DNA of 41,230 bases. Origin: Xinfangfangia pollutisoli (GTDB taxonomy: Bacteria > Pseudomonadota > Alphaproteobacteria > Rhodobacterales > Rhodobacteraceae). The stretch lies in assembly GCF_020179405.1 (NCBI RefSeq), contig NZ_JAICBZ010000032.1, forward strand, positions 1 to 41,230, in the 5' to 3' direction. This document shows, one piece after another, positions 7,489 to 16,695 of this stretch; the first letter of the stretch is position 1; every line of letters begins with the position of its first letter. The notes beneath the pieces are model-generated. The model was not told the DNA's origin. It saw only the letters and a list, made by a program, of their open reading frames with translations, and made no database searches. The translations under genes were made by a program, and so were the position numbers.

Positions 7489-9307
7489 GGCTGGTCTCCT
7501 TGCAGATCATCGGGGTGCCAAAGGGCTGCGCGCAGCATCGTGCCCATGGCCAGACAATTGACGGCGCCCCAGGCCAGGTTGGTCAGAAGGCCCGAGGCGG
7601 AATGGTTGCCGATCCCCAGCGCCTCGGCCGTGCCGGCCCAAAGCGCGGCGGCCAGGGTCAGCAGGATCACCGCCAGTTGCGGGCGCACCAGATGCAGGCA
7701 GCAGCCGAAGCGGCGGTCTTTGGGGGTGACGGGAAAGCTGATCTTGCGGCCGCGCAGCACGGTTGCGATGGCCCGCAACCCGATGGGGAAGAACGAGATA
7801 TAGCTGGCCTTGGCGGCAAATCCGCCCGCGCCCCAGGTGCCGACCATCATCGCCAGCTCCATCAGCACCATGAAGGGCACGGCATGCAGGAAGAAGGCGG
7901 CCGAATAGGCGGCGACGGGCGAGATGCCGGTGAACAGGTAGATCACCGGGCCGGCCAGGAAGATCGGGTTCCAGATCGCGCCCAGATAGGACCAGAAGGT
8001 CGAGCCATACATCAGCTTCTGGCGCAGCGTCAGCCCGCGGCGGAAGATCGGGTTGTCATTCCACAGGATGTCCAGACTGCCGCCGGCATATTTGAACCGC
8101 TGCACCATCCAGGCCTGCAGATCCTGCGGCGACAGCATCCGGCTTTCCACCGTCGGCTGAAGCGCCGATTTCCAGCCGCGCTCGCGGTCGGAATGCAGCT
8201 CGATCGAGGTGTAGATGTCTTCCGAGACATGGAAGCGATAGGGGGTCAGGATCTCGGTCATCGCGGCATCGGCGCGCATCGCGGCCAGCAGTTCGGGCGC
8301 GACATGGCGTTCGCGGGTTTCCAGCGTATAGGCCTCTTCGGCGGCCCGGACCCGGCGCTCGACCGCGGCGGCAAAGCTGCGCAGCGCCGATTCCATCACC
8401 GCCTCGCGCCGGTGGACCGAGCCCGCGCCGCAGCAGAAGATGGCATTGGCGGCGGTGCGGCGGCGCTGGATCACGTCGTAGAACATGCGTGGATCGTTGA
8501 CGAAAGGATCGCGGCCCAGGGTGATCTGGCCCAGCACCGCCTCGGTGCCGCGGCCAAGCCAGCGCCCGGCGCGGCCAAGCCTTTGGCCCAGAACCTCGGG
8601 CAGGCGCGTGCCTTCGGGCAGGTCGTAGAACCATTGCGGGGTCTGCACCCAGGCCATTTTCGGATCGCGGAAATGGCCCAGCGTATGGGTCAGGAAGTCG
8701 GGAACAGCCGCGTATCGGCATCGCAGATCACCAGGAAATCGCCCGAGGTCTGTTCGATCGCATTGCGCAGATTGCCGGCCTTGAAGCCTTCATTCGTGGC
8801 GCGGGTGATGTAATTCACCCCTTCCTCGGCGCAGACCGCGCGCATGGCGGGGCGGCGGCCGTCATCCAGCACATGGATGCGGATGTCGATCGGATACGGA
8901 TAGGTCACGGCCTTGGCGTCGACAATACCCAGGCGCACCAGTTCGGGGTCTTCGGAATAGGTGGCCAGGAAGATGTCGACCGTGATCGGCCGCGCCGCAT
9001 CGGGCACGCCGGGGGCCACGTCGCCATAGCGGGCGGGGGCGGGTTTGATCTCGACCGGCTGGTCCTGCCAGAGGTTGATCACGAACAGCACCAGCCCGAT
9101 GAAGGCCAGCGTCTCGGCCAGCACCAGGGGCAGCGCGAACCACAGTGCCTCGGGGTTCAGCGACTGGGTCCAGCGCCAGTGCAGATACCACAGGCCGGTG
9201 ACCAGCGTCGCCATGGCCAGCATCTGCCACAGCGCCTCGCGCCAGGGCGAATAGGCGATGGGGGCGGGGGGTTGGCGGTCTTCGAAGCGGCGGAAATAGT
9301 CATCCAT
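7485..9307 (-). pseudogene. Cellulose-synthase-like family 2 glycosyltransferase, broken by a 1-base frameshift
   Basis: The N-terminal part (9307 to about 8699) has two transmembrane helices and the start of a GT2 domain: FLATYSEDPE, IHVLDDGRRPAMR, NEGFKAGNLRNA and the DxD motif ICDADTRLFP (D196, D198). It then stops at 8690. The next frame continues without loss of sense (DFLTHTLGHFRDPKMAWVQT, then PQWFYDLPEG), passes the acceptor-site motif QRFKYAGG (a variant of QxxRW) and several membrane helices, and ends at 7485. Restoring one C between 8699 and 8700 (gtcggg to gtccggg) gives a continuous protein of about 607 residues. BcsA-like enzymes of this kind polymerise and export beta-glucans or similar polymers; the sugar is not known here. 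No BcsB or PilZ partner is seen. Either a recent inactivating mutation, phase variation or a sequencing error would explain the break. Confidence 0.8.
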
Positions 9308-9310
9308 GGC

Positions 9311-10462
9311 TCAGACCTCGGCCAGGCGGGGGCGCGCGGCTGCCCGCGGCGCCCAGGGCAGGGGGCCCAGGCCGATGGTCCAGGCCAAAGCGGGGATCCG
9401 GCCGGTCAGAACGGCCAGGGCGGCGGTGGCGGGCAGGGCGAAGGCGAAGCGGGCGGCGACCAGGGCCGTGGGCGACAGGGGCAGGCCGGCCGCATGCACC
9501 GCGACATCGAAAAGGTCGATCACCAGCGGATGCATCAGGTAGATGCCGAACGTGTATTTCGCCAGACGCGACCAGCGGGGCGACCAGTCGGCATATTGCG
9601 CGCCCAGGAAGATCGCGAAGATCGCCAGCGGCATCAGGTAATGTCCCCAGAAGCCGCCGCCCTCGCGCCCGCCCCAGCTGCCGCTTTGCAGCGCGGCCCA
9701 GAAATGCGGCAGCGTGGCCAGGAAGGCGGTGGCGGCCAGGAAGATCGCGCCGCGGCGCAGCAGCCGGCTTTCGCCGCGCGGCAGGCCGTCTTTCCACAGG
9801 CCGAAGATCGCGAAGGCGGCAAAGCCATAGCCGACATAGCCCATGACCTTGGCCCCGCGCAGCAGCATCTCGCGCGCCAGGCCCTCGACCGGCAGGGTCC
9901 AGATCCAGCCCTGCACCCCCTGCATCACGCCCAGCGTCACCGGCAGCAGCAGGCCGAACAGCGGATAGCGCTGTCCCAGCCGCATGACGGGGAAGAACAG
10001 CACCAGCAGGAACAGGGTCGGCAGGAAATGCAGGTGATATTGCGCATTGCCCAAAAGCGCATAGCCCGCCCAGCTTTGCCATTGGCCAAGCTGCGCCCAG
10101 ATCGCCGGCGCATAGCCGAACTCCTGCGCTTTCACCAAGCGGAACAGGGCGTAGAACACCAGCCAGAAGGCAAACGGCACCAAAAGCCGGCGCGCCTGAT
10201 CGCCCAGGGCCGCGCCATAGCCGGGGCGGCGGCGGTCCAGCTTGAAGGCCAGAAGGAACAGCGAGAACAGGAAGAACATCTCCGAGCCCGAGAATTCCGC
10301 GATGGCGCGGCCGATCACCGGGCCCAGCCGGTCTTCGGCCGTGGCCTTGGGGAAGGCGCCGCCGGCGAAATCGGCGGTGCAATGGATCAGCACAACACCG
10401 ATTGCGGCGCAGACGCGGTTCGCGTCGAACCAGACCATGCGAGGGCGGGCTTGGGCGGACAT
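9311..10462 (-). CDS. Acyltransferase-3 family membrane protein
   Basis: A 383-residue polytopic membrane protein with about ten hydrophobic helices. It opens with WFDANRVCAAIGVVLIHC, the acyltransferase-3 (OafA/OpgC-like) signature with its conserved His in the first helix, and ends with YTFGIYLMHPLVID. Such proteins acetylate or succinylate sugars of surface polymers. The frame is open further upstream, but the ATG at 10462 has the ribosome binding site GGAAGTGA and lies 5 bases after the DUF3131 stop, so I chose it. The stop is followed 3 bases later by the glycosyltransferase start. I infer that it decorates the polymer made by that enzyme. Confidence 0.85.
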   Translation of the reverse strand: MSAQARPRMVWFDANRVCAAIGVVLIHCTADFAGGAFPKATAEDRLGPVIGRAIAEFSGSEMFFLFSLFLLAFKLDRRRPGYGAALGDQARRLLVPFAFWLVFYALFRLVKAQEFGYAPAIWAQLGQWQSWAGYALLGNAQYHLHFLPTLFLLVLFFPVMRLGQRYPLFGLLLPVTLGVMQGVQGWIWTLPVEGLAREMLLRGAKVMGYVGYGFAAFAIFGLWKDGLPRGESRLLRRGAIFLAATAFLATLPHFWAALQSGSWGGREGGGFWGHYLMPLAIFAIFLGAQYADWSPRWSRLAKYTFGIYLMHPLVIDLFDVAVHAAGLPLSPTALVAARFAFALPATAALAVLTGRIPALAWTIGLGPLPWAPRAAARPRLAEV

Positions 10463-10467
10463 CGGGG

Positions 10468-12009
10468 TCACTTCCGGAACAGGCGGCGGCGGGGCGCGCG
10501 CGGGGGGCGGCAATAGGCGGTGGCGGCCAGCGCCGGGTCGGACCCGGCCTCGGGGCAGGGCGCGGGCGGCAGCGGCGCGGCCTGGACCCGGGCCTTGGGT
10601 TCGGGCTGGCAGCGGGCCTTGCGCTGGCCGGTGCCGGCGCCGGCCAGATCCCAGATCTGCGGCTGGTCATTGCGATATTGCAGGATCGGCCCCTGCACCT
10701 TGTACAGAAGGGCGGCCAGGATGATGCCGTTGTTGTTGGCGGTCTGCAGCGGGATCGGGCCGCTGCCATCTTCATAGACGCCCTCGTCCAGGCCCTTTCC
10801 GGCCGTGCCCTGATGGGCGACGTGATCGAACAGCAGCTGGGTATAGGTGGTTTCCCACAGCGCCCACATGCCGATGGCCGCCTTCGACGACACCGCCGCC
10901 CGGTCGGGCGCATAGCCCTGGGCCGGATCCAGCGTGTTCCAGGCATAGCCATCGGCGAAGATCGCGTCATAGACGAAATAGGGCGCGCCCTCGACCTGGT
11001 GTTCGGACCGGGCGGTCAGGATGCCGCTGTGCTGGAAGCGGCGCTCCTGCACCTGATAGATCCGGTCGGCGAAATCGGCGCGCCAGCCATCCGAGGCCAG
11101 GCCGGGCTGGTTCGAGCGGTCATTGGGCAGATCCCAGTTCAGCTCCAGCCCCTCCAGAATATAGCCCTCGCTGACGACGTAATTCTGGCTGTGGAACAGG
11201 CGCGGGTCGCGGCCATCGGCCGGCACGTCCACCCCTTCGATCGGAATGATCTGATAGGGTTCGGCTTTCGAGGCCTCGGTGGTGTCGAAGCCCCAAAGCG
11301 CAAAGCCCTTGGCGGAATATTCCTCATAGCCGAGCCTGCCTTCCTGGAAGGACTTGGTCTTGCCATCCTTGCCGACCGTCGCGCCGAACAGCTGCCCCTC
11401 GGCCGAGATCACGTCGCAGAAGTTCCAGCGCAGCACCACCGCGTCGACCTGGTTGCCCAGATGGGGGTAGCGTTCCTTGACGATCTTCAGCCAGATCAGC
11501 AGCCGGCCGAGATCCAGCGCCGAATAGCCCAGATCGCCGGGGGTGTTGGCATAGTCGACGCGCTCGGCGGTCTTGGTGTTATAGGCCTTGTTGGGCAGCT
11601 TGCCCTGCGACAGGCGCAGCCCGTGCAGAGTGGCCAGCAGCTTGGTCGCACGGCGGTCGAATTCGGCGCGGTCGATCAGCCCCAGATCATGGGCCGAGAC
11701 CAGCGCCGAGAGGTAAGAGGCCGTGTCCCACATCGTCGTTGACGGGTAATCACCGACCGCATTCACCAGGCCGGTCTCGGGCTGGTAGGCGGCGACGAAA
11801 TAGGACCAGGCAGTCTCGGCCACGGCGCGTTCGTCCTGGGTCAGCGGACCATGGCGGCCGAAGGGGGGCGCGGGGGCGGTGCCCGGCAGCAGCGCCAGGG
11901 CAGGGCCCGAAGCCGCAGGCGGCGCAAGCGCGCCCAGCGCGACCGGCAGGCCGACGCCGATCCCGATCAGGGCCAGCGCCAGGGCGGAATTCTGCAAGCT
12001 TCGGGCCAT
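10468..12009 (-). CDS. DUF3131-domain protein, exported or membrane-anchored (paralog 2)
   Basis: A 513-residue protein with an N-terminal hydrophobic segment (residues about 8-28; uncleaved anchor or signal) and a DUF3131 domain. Its motifs parallel those of the protein at 6118-7488: AWSYFVAAYQPETGLV, GDYPSTTMWDTASYLSAL, LPNKAYNTKT, LGYSALDLGRLLIWL, GRLGYEEYSAKGFALWG and APYFVYDAIFADG. A basic, proline-rich tail ends the protein. The frame is open about 148 codons upstream, but that stretch is out of frame with the real STAS gene and has no coding character; the ATG at 12009 has AAGGAAAG just upstream. It follows the STAS gene by 29 bases and precedes the acyltransferase by 5. Confidence 0.8.
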   Translation of the reverse strand: MARSLQNSALALALIGIGVGLPVALGALAPPAASGPALALLPGTAPAPPFGRHGPLTQDERAVAETAWSYFVAAYQPETGLVNAVGDYPSTTMWDTASYLSALVSAHDLGLIDRAEFDRRATKLLATLHGLRLSQGKLPNKAYNTKTAERVDYANTPGDLGYSALDLGRLLIWLKIVKERYPHLGNQVDAVVLRWNFCDVISAEGQLFGATVGKDGKTKSFQEGRLGYEEYSAKGFALWGFDTTEASKAEPYQIIPIEGVDVPADGRDPRLFHSQNYVVSEGYILEGLELNWDLPNDRSNQPGLASDGWRADFADRIYQVQERRFQHSGILTARSEHQVEGAPYFVYDAIFADGYAWNTLDPAQGYAPDRAAVSSKAAIGMWALWETTYTQLLFDHVAHQGTAGKGLDEGVYEDGSGPIPLQTANNNGIILAALLYKVQGPILQYRNDQPQIWDLAGAGTGQRKARCQPEPKARVQAAPLPPAPCPEAGSDPALAATAYCRPPRAPRRRLFRK

Positions 12010-12038
12010 GATGCTTTCCTTCTGCCGCGATGGCGCGA

Positions 12039-12377
12039 TCAAGCGGCCAGGGCCCGCAGGGCCGCGGCGCTGTCGGGCTGGATCGGGAAGATCGCATCCA
12101 TCCGGGTCAGCCGGAAAATCTGCGCGACCTTCTCGCTGGGTCCGCACAGGATCATCTCGCCGCGCAGCCCGATGCGCTTGAGCAGGCCGACCAGCGTGCC
12201 GATGCCCGAACTGTCGACATCCTGAACTTCCCGCAGGTCGATGACGAAGCGGCTTTGGCCGCCCTCGATCAGCGCCAGAACGCGGCGGCGGAACTCTCCG
12301 GCGGTCATCGCGGTCAGTCCGGCGGCATCCGGTGCGATCACCGTGACGGCCGAGGCGGTTTCTTCCAGTCGGATCAT
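12039..12377 (-). CDS. STAS-domain protein (anti-sigma factor antagonist family)
   Basis: A 112-residue single STAS domain. The central strand and turn FVIDLREVQDVDSSGIGTLV carries the serine pair (S56, S57) at the position where SpoIIAA/RsbV proteins are phosphorylated. These proteins release sigma factors from anti-sigma kinases, or act as switches in stress and biofilm pathways. ATG 12377 was chosen over earlier in-frame starts because the STAS fold starts there and AGGGGA lies 6 bases upstream. It is the first gene of the minus-strand cluster. No partner HATPase (RsbW-like) or PP2C phosphatase gene is in the window, so its partner is either elsewhere or the cluster's own kinase. Confidence 0.85.
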   Translation of the reverse strand: MIRLEETASAVTVIAPDAAGLTAMTAGEFRRRVLALIEGGQSRFVIDLREVQDVDSSGIGTLVGLLKRIGLRGEMILCGPSEKVAQIFRLTRMDAIFPIQPDSAAALRALAA

Positions 12378-12491
12378 TGTCGTCCCCTGTCTGCGTCTTG
12401 GCCTGGTCCGGTTGATCGGATCGCATGGCCGTTTCCATGCAGCCTTGATGCACCGGGGCAGGGCAAAAGCGTTAATGGGCAAAGGGGGATC

Positions 12492-12514
12492 GCGCCTATC
12501 CGTCAGGATAGGGG
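12492..12514. promoter_or_regulatory. Candidate response-regulator operator, copy 2 (perfect inverted repeat)
   Basis: CCTATCC (12495-12501) and GGATAGG (12506-12512) form a perfect 7-base inverted repeat around a 4-base centre, about 115 bases upstream of the STAS start. The flanks (GCG before, GG after) also match the copy at 4441-4472. A LuxR/NarL-type dimer would fit such a site. Confidence 0.5.
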
Positions 12515-12651
12515 CCACCCCCTTGGCATGTCGCAAAGGGGGGCGGGGCAGCAGGCGGGGCCGTGGCGGCGGGGGTCTGCAGGCGAAAGCGGGCGCAAAC
12601 GCACAGCCCGCCCGCGGGGGGCCTTGGCTTCAGAATCGCAAGGGGGGATGG

Positions 12652-12726
<75 letters not shown>

Positions 12727-12826
12727 GCCGTTGGTGGCGGCGGAGATAGACGCAAAGTCCGACCTCTGCAACCCCCTTTTCGCCGTCCTCTGGACCGGCC
12801 TCGCCCCTTGCGCTAAGGATCGTGCC

Positions 12827-13015
12827 ATGCCCGAGACCAAAGGCCCGATCCCGTCCGCCCGCCCGGGCAAAGCCGCCGGCACGCCGACGCGCGAAGACCG
12901 GCTGAAGGCGGCGCTCAAGGCGAATATGGCGCGGCGCAAGGCCCAGGCCCGGGCAAGGGCCGCGGGAACGACCCCGGAAACCGATGAAGACGCCGATCAC
13001 GGCGCGGATGAGTGA
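12827..13015 (+). CDS. Small basic conserved protein upstream of murA
   Basis: A 62-residue hydrophilic protein. Its centre ([20 protein letters not shown]) is a strongly basic helix, and the tail is acidic ([11 protein letters not shown]). Short proteins of this type commonly precede murA in Rhodobacterales; I know of no assigned function. ATG 12827 has AAGGA upstream; the frame is open earlier but crosses the tRNA-Thr flank. The gap to murA is 8 bases, so the two are likely cotranscribed. Confidence 0.6.
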   Translation: MPETKGPIPSARPGKAAGTPTREDRLKAALKANMARRKAQARARAAGTTPETDEDADHGADE

Positions 13016-13023
13016 GGCAGCGA

Positions 13024-14292
13024 ATGGATTCGATTCTGATCAGGGGCAATGGCGCGCTTTCGGGCACGATTCCGATCGCGGGGGCCAAGAATGCCTGCCT
13101 GACGCTGATGCCCGCGACGCTGCTCAGCGAGGAACCGCTGACGCTGACCAATGCGCCGCGGCTGTCCGACATCCGCACCATGACCCAGCTTCTGCAATCG
13201 CTGGGCGCCGAAGTGGCGGGGCTGCAGGACGGGCTGGTGCTGGCGCTGTCCAGCCATGACATCACCAGCCGCAAGGCCGATTACGAGATCGTGCGGAAGA
13301 TGCGCGCCTCGATTCTGGTGCTGGGCCCATTGCTGGCGCGCTATGGCGAGGCGGTCGTGTCGCTGCCGGGCGGCTGCGCCATCGGCGCGCGGCCGGTCGA
13401 TCTGCATCTGAAAGCGCTGGAGGCGATGGGCGCCGATCTGGATCTGCGCGACGGCTATGTCCATGCCAAGGCGCCGGGCGGGCGGCTGAAGGGGGCAGTC
13501 GTCGAATTTCCCTTCGTCTCGGTCGGCGCGACCGAAAACGCCCTGCTGGCCGCCACGCTGGCCAAGGGCACGACGGTGCTGAAACAGGCCGCGCGCGAGC
13601 CGGAAATCGTCGATCTGGCCCGCTGCCTGCGCAAGATGGGCGCCCAGATCGAGGGCGAGGGCACCGATACGATCACCATCCAGGGCGTTGACCGGCTGGG
13701 CGGGGCGACCCATCCGGTGGTGACCGACCGGATCGAGCTGGGCACCTATATGCTGGTCCCGGCGATTGCGGGCGGCGAGGTGGAATGCCTGGGCGGCACG
13801 CTGGAACTGGTGGGCGCCTTCGCCGAAAAGCTGGATCAGGCGGGCGTCTCGGTCACCGAAACCGCGCGCGGCCTGACGGTCAGCCGCAAGAATGGCCGGG
13901 TGAAGGCGGTCGATGTGGTGACCGAACCCTTTCCGGGCTTCCCGACCGATCTGCAGGCGCAGATGATGGCGCTGCTTTGCACCGCCGACGGGGTCAGCGT
14001 GCTGGAAGAGAAGATCTTCGAGAATCGCTTCATGCATGCGCCGGAACTGATCCGCATGGGCGCGCGCATCGACGTGCATGGCGGCCATGCCACGGTGACG
14101 GGTGTCGAGAAGCTGCGCGGGGCGCCGGTCATGGCCACCGATCTGCGCGCCTCGGTCAGCCTGATTCTGGCGGCTTTGGCGGCCGAGGGCGAAACCGTGG
14201 TCAGCCGGGTCTATCACCTGGACCGCGGCTATGAGCGGGTCGAGGAGAAACTGTCGGCCTGCGGGGCCAAGATCGAACGGATTGCCGGCTGA
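13024..14292 (+). CDS. murA: UDP-N-acetylglucosamine 1-carboxyvinyltransferase MurA
   Basis: A 422-residue cytoplasmic enzyme that transfers enolpyruvate from PEP to UDP-GlcNAc, the first committed step of peptidoglycan synthesis. The N-terminus ([20 protein letters not shown]) and the active-site loop [14 protein letters not shown] are diagnostic; Cys118 is the PEP-attacking cysteine that fosfomycin modifies. Other family blocks are [23 protein letters not shown] and [16 protein letters not shown]. Length is normal for the family. The start at 13024 is preferred to one 4 codons earlier because of the alignment of the first strand. The stop overlaps the start of the DUF2948 gene (TGATG), so the two are translationally coupled. 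Confidence 0.97.
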   Translation: MDSILIRGNGALSGTIPIAGAKNACLTLMPATLLSEEPLTLTNAPRLSDIRTMTQLLQSLGAEVAGLQDGLVLALSSHDITSRKADYEIVRKMRASILVLGPLLARYGEAVVSLPGGCAIGARPVDLHLKALEAMGADLDLRDGYVHAKAPGGRLKGAVVEFPFVSVGATENALLAATLAKGTTVLKQAAREPEIVDLARCLRKMGAQIEGEGTDTITIQGVDRLGGATHPVVTDRIELGTYMLVPAIAGGEVECLGGTLELVGAFAEKLDQAGVSVTETARGLTVSRKNGRVKAVDVVTEPFPGFPTDLQAQMMALLCTADGVSVLEEKIFENRFMHAPELIRMGARIDVHGGHATVTGVEKLRGAPVMATDLRASVSLILAALAAEGETVVSRVYHLDRGYERVEEKLSACGAKIERIAG

Positions 14293-14768
14293 TGGCGGAT
14301 GCGCGTTTCGAAGATGGCGAGGAAGGCCCGCTGCGGCTGATGGCGCAGGAGGCGGACGATCTGCCGGTGATCTCGGCCCTGGTGCAGGATGCCGTCCTGC
14401 CGGTGACCGAAATGCGCTGGGACGTCCGCCGCCGCCGCTTTGCGGCGCTTGTGAACCGCTTCCGCTGGGAAGACGGGGCCGAGGCCGAACGGCAGGGCCG
14501 GCCCTTCGAACGGGTGCGCAGTCTGCTGACGGTGTCAGGCGTCACCGCGGTGCGCAGCCAGGGCATCGACCGCAAGGATCCCGACCTGATCCTGTCGGTC
14601 CTGGCGCTGGACTGGGCGGCCGGGGCCGATGGTGCAGGGCGGCTGACGCTGGTCCTGGCCGGCGACGGCGCCATCGCGCTTGAGGTCGAGGCGCTGGATC
14701 TGGTGTTGGAAGACGTCTCGAAACCCTATCTCGCGCCCTCGCGCCACCGGCCCGACCACGGCGTCTAA
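14292..14768 (+). CDS. DUF2948 family protein
   Basis: A 158-residue protein beginning with a short acidic stretch and then LRLMAQEADDLPVISALVQD. The middle carries RWDVRRRRFAALVNRFRWED and the end is LVLEDVSKPYLAPSRHRPDH. These are the marks of DUF2948, a family found in Alphaproteobacteria, usually between murA and hisD. No function is known. Start overlaps the murA stop by one base. The hisD gene follows after 69 bases. Confidence 0.85.
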   Translation: MADARFEDGEEGPLRLMAQEADDLPVISALVQDAVLPVTEMRWDVRRRRFAALVNRFRWEDGAEAERQGRPFERVRSLLTVSGVTAVRSQGIDRKDPDLILSVLALDWAAGADGAGRLTLVLAGDGAIALEVEALDLVLEDVSKPYLAPSRHRPDHGV

Positions 14769-14837
14769 CCCCGCGCCCGGCTTTACGCCGCGCAGCCCCC
14801 GCGCTATCGGGGGGGCGGTTCCAGACGGAGGCAGGCG

Positions 14838-16139
14838 ATGCCGCTTTTCCTTTCCACCCGCGATCCGGGCTTCGAGGCCGATTTCACCGCCCTTCTGGGC
14901 ATGAAGCGCGAAGAGGCCGAAGATGTCGATGCCGCCGTGGCCGGGATCATCGCCGATGTGCGCGCGCGCGGCGATGCGGCGCTGATCGCGCTGACCTCGC
15001 GCTTTGACCGGCTGGACCTGACGCCGCAGACGCTGGCCTTTTCCCCGGCCGAGATCGCCGCCGAAGTGGCGCGGGTGCCGGCGGCGGAACGCGCGGCGCT
15101 GGAACTGGCGGCCGAGCGGATCCGCGCCTATCACGACCGGCAGCGGCCCGAGGATGCGCGGTGGACCGATGCCGCGGGCGCAACCCTGGGTTGGCGCTGG
15201 ACGGCCGTTTCCGCCGCGGGGCTGTATGTGCCGGGCGGCACGGCCTCTTACCCGTCTTCGGTGCTGATGAACGCCATTCCGGCCAAGGTGGCCGGGGTCG
15301 AGCGGCTGGTGATCGCCTGCCCGACGCCGGGCGGTGCGGTCAACCCGCTGGTGCTGCTGGCGGCACAACTGGCCGGGGTGGATGTGATCTACCGGATCGG
15401 CGGGGCGCAGGCGATTGCGGCCTTGGCCTATGGCACGGAAACCATCGCGCCGGTCGACAAGATCACCGGGCCGGGCAATGCCTATGTGGCAGCCGCCAAG
15501 CGCCGGGTCTTCGGCAGGGTCGGCATCGACATGATCGCGGGGCCATCCGAAGTGCTGGTGATCGCGACCGGCGATCAGGACCCCGACTGGGTCGCCATCG
15601 ACCTTTTGTCGCAGGCCGAGCATGACGTCAGCGCCCAGGCGATCCTGATCACCCCCGATGCCGATTTCGGTCAGGCCGTGGCGCAGGCGGTCGAGGCGCG
15701 GCTGCAGACCCTGCCGCGCCAGGCCATTGCCCGCGAAAGCTGGGTGCAGAATGGTGCGGTGATCACCGTGCGCGACCTGGCCGAGGCCGCCGCCCTGTCG
15801 AACCGCATCGCGCCCGAGCATCTGGAGATCCTGACCGAAGATCCCGAAGCGGTGGCGGCCGAGTGCCTGCATGCCGGGGCGATCTTCCTGGGCCCCTGGA
15901 CGCCCGAAGCCATCGGCGATTATGTCGGCGGGCCGAACCACGTTCTGCCCACCGCGCGCTCGGCGCGGTTTTCCTCGGGGCTGAACGTGCTGGATTTCAT
16001 GAAACGCACCACGCTGGCGCGGATGACGCCCGAGGCGCTGAAGGCAATCGGCCCCGCGGCCGAGGCGCTGGCCGCATCGGAAGGGCTGCAGGCGCATGGG
16101 CTGAGCGTGAAGGCGCGGCTTGACCGGCTGAACGGCTAA
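14838..16139 (+). CDS. hisD: Histidinol dehydrogenase HisD
   Basis: A 433-residue cytoplasmic NAD-dependent enzyme that oxidises L-histidinol to L-histidine in two steps, the last stage of histidine synthesis. The family signature is clear: GLYVPGGTASYPSSVLMNAI, KITGPGNAYVAAAKRRVFG, IDMIAGPSEVLVI and LLSQAEHD with the zinc-binding Gln/His, then RIAPEHLEI with the catalytic Glu-His pair, and YVGGPNHVLPT. Length is standard. GGAGG lies 8 bases before the ATG. Downstream, instead of joining UPF0262 directly, it is followed by a small exported protein. Confidence 0.97.
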   Translation: MPLFLSTRDPGFEADFTALLGMKREEAEDVDAAVAGIIADVRARGDAALIALTSRFDRLDLTPQTLAFSPAEIAAEVARVPAAERAALELAAERIRAYHDRQRPEDARWTDAAGATLGWRWTAVSAAGLYVPGGTASYPSSVLMNAIPAKVAGVERLVIACPTPGGAVNPLVLLAAQLAGVDVIYRIGGAQAIAALAYGTETIAPVDKITGPGNAYVAAAKRRVFGRVGIDMIAGPSEVLVIATGDQDPDWVAIDLLSQAEHDVSAQAILITPDADFGQAVAQAVEARLQTLPRQAIARESWVQNGAVITVRDLAEAAALSNRIAPEHLEILTEDPEAVAAECLHAGAIFLGPWTPEAIGDYVGGPNHVLPTARSARFSSGLNVLDFMKRTTLARMTPEALKAIGPAAEALAASEGLQAHGLSVKARLDRLNG

Positions 16140-16253
16140 CACGCCGCTGGCGGCCGGCGGGTTGCATGGCAGCGCGGGCTCGGCAATAAGTCCTGGGCCC
16201 GCGGACCGAGGACGGGTCCGATCCTTTCTGTCAGGTAACAAGGTCAAGATCCG

Positions 16254-16586
16254 ATGATCCCCAAATGCGCGCCCCTTGCTGCTGCCGCTTTCGCACTGCT
16301 GGCCCATCCCGCCGTGGCGGCGCTGTCGGGCTATTACGACAGCATCGAGCAGATCCAGGCGATCCTGGCCGATGATGCCGTGGCCAAGGCCCTGCCGCCC
16401 TATCCGCTGAGTGCGCTGGAATTCGTGGGCACCACGGCCGAAGGCCAGCCGGAATGGCAGATCACCGGCGATGGCTGCCGCCTGCAGGTCACGTTGCAGC
16501 CGGTCCCGCCCGGCGCTTTGGCCGATGGAACGCCGGTTCTGGGCAAGACCACCTATCAGGTGGCCAAAATTGGCAGCTGCAACTGA
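16254..16586 (+). CDS. Small exported protein of unknown function
   Basis: A 110-residue protein with a signal peptide (cleavage near AVAA-LSG, residue 23). The mature part has two cysteines (GCR and GSC, one close to the C-terminus), which could form a disulfide. I recognise no family. Sequence such as WQITGDGCRLQVTLQPVP suggests a small beta-sheet protein. It lies 114 bases after hisD and 109 before UPF0262, and breaks the usual hisD-UPF0262 adjacency. Confidence 0.6.
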   Translation: MIPKCAPLAAAAFALLAHPAVAALSGYYDSIEQIQAILADDAVAKALPPYPLSALEFVGTTAEGQPEWQITGDGCRLQVTLQPVPPGALADGTPVLGKTTYQVAKIGSCN

Positions 16587-16695
16587 CCGCGCCGCGCACC
16601 TTACCCCTGGCCGCACTGGGCCGTGCATGCCTGTGGCGGGCTTGCCTGTGCCCGATGGCTAAGGCATCAAGGACGGGGCTCAGGAGGGCCGCCGG

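Noticed and set aside
14535-16628. Long minus-strand open frame (about 700 codons) across hisD
   Set aside because: It mirrors hisD, which is unmistakable; its composition (Arg/Gln/His/Gly) is that of a shadow.
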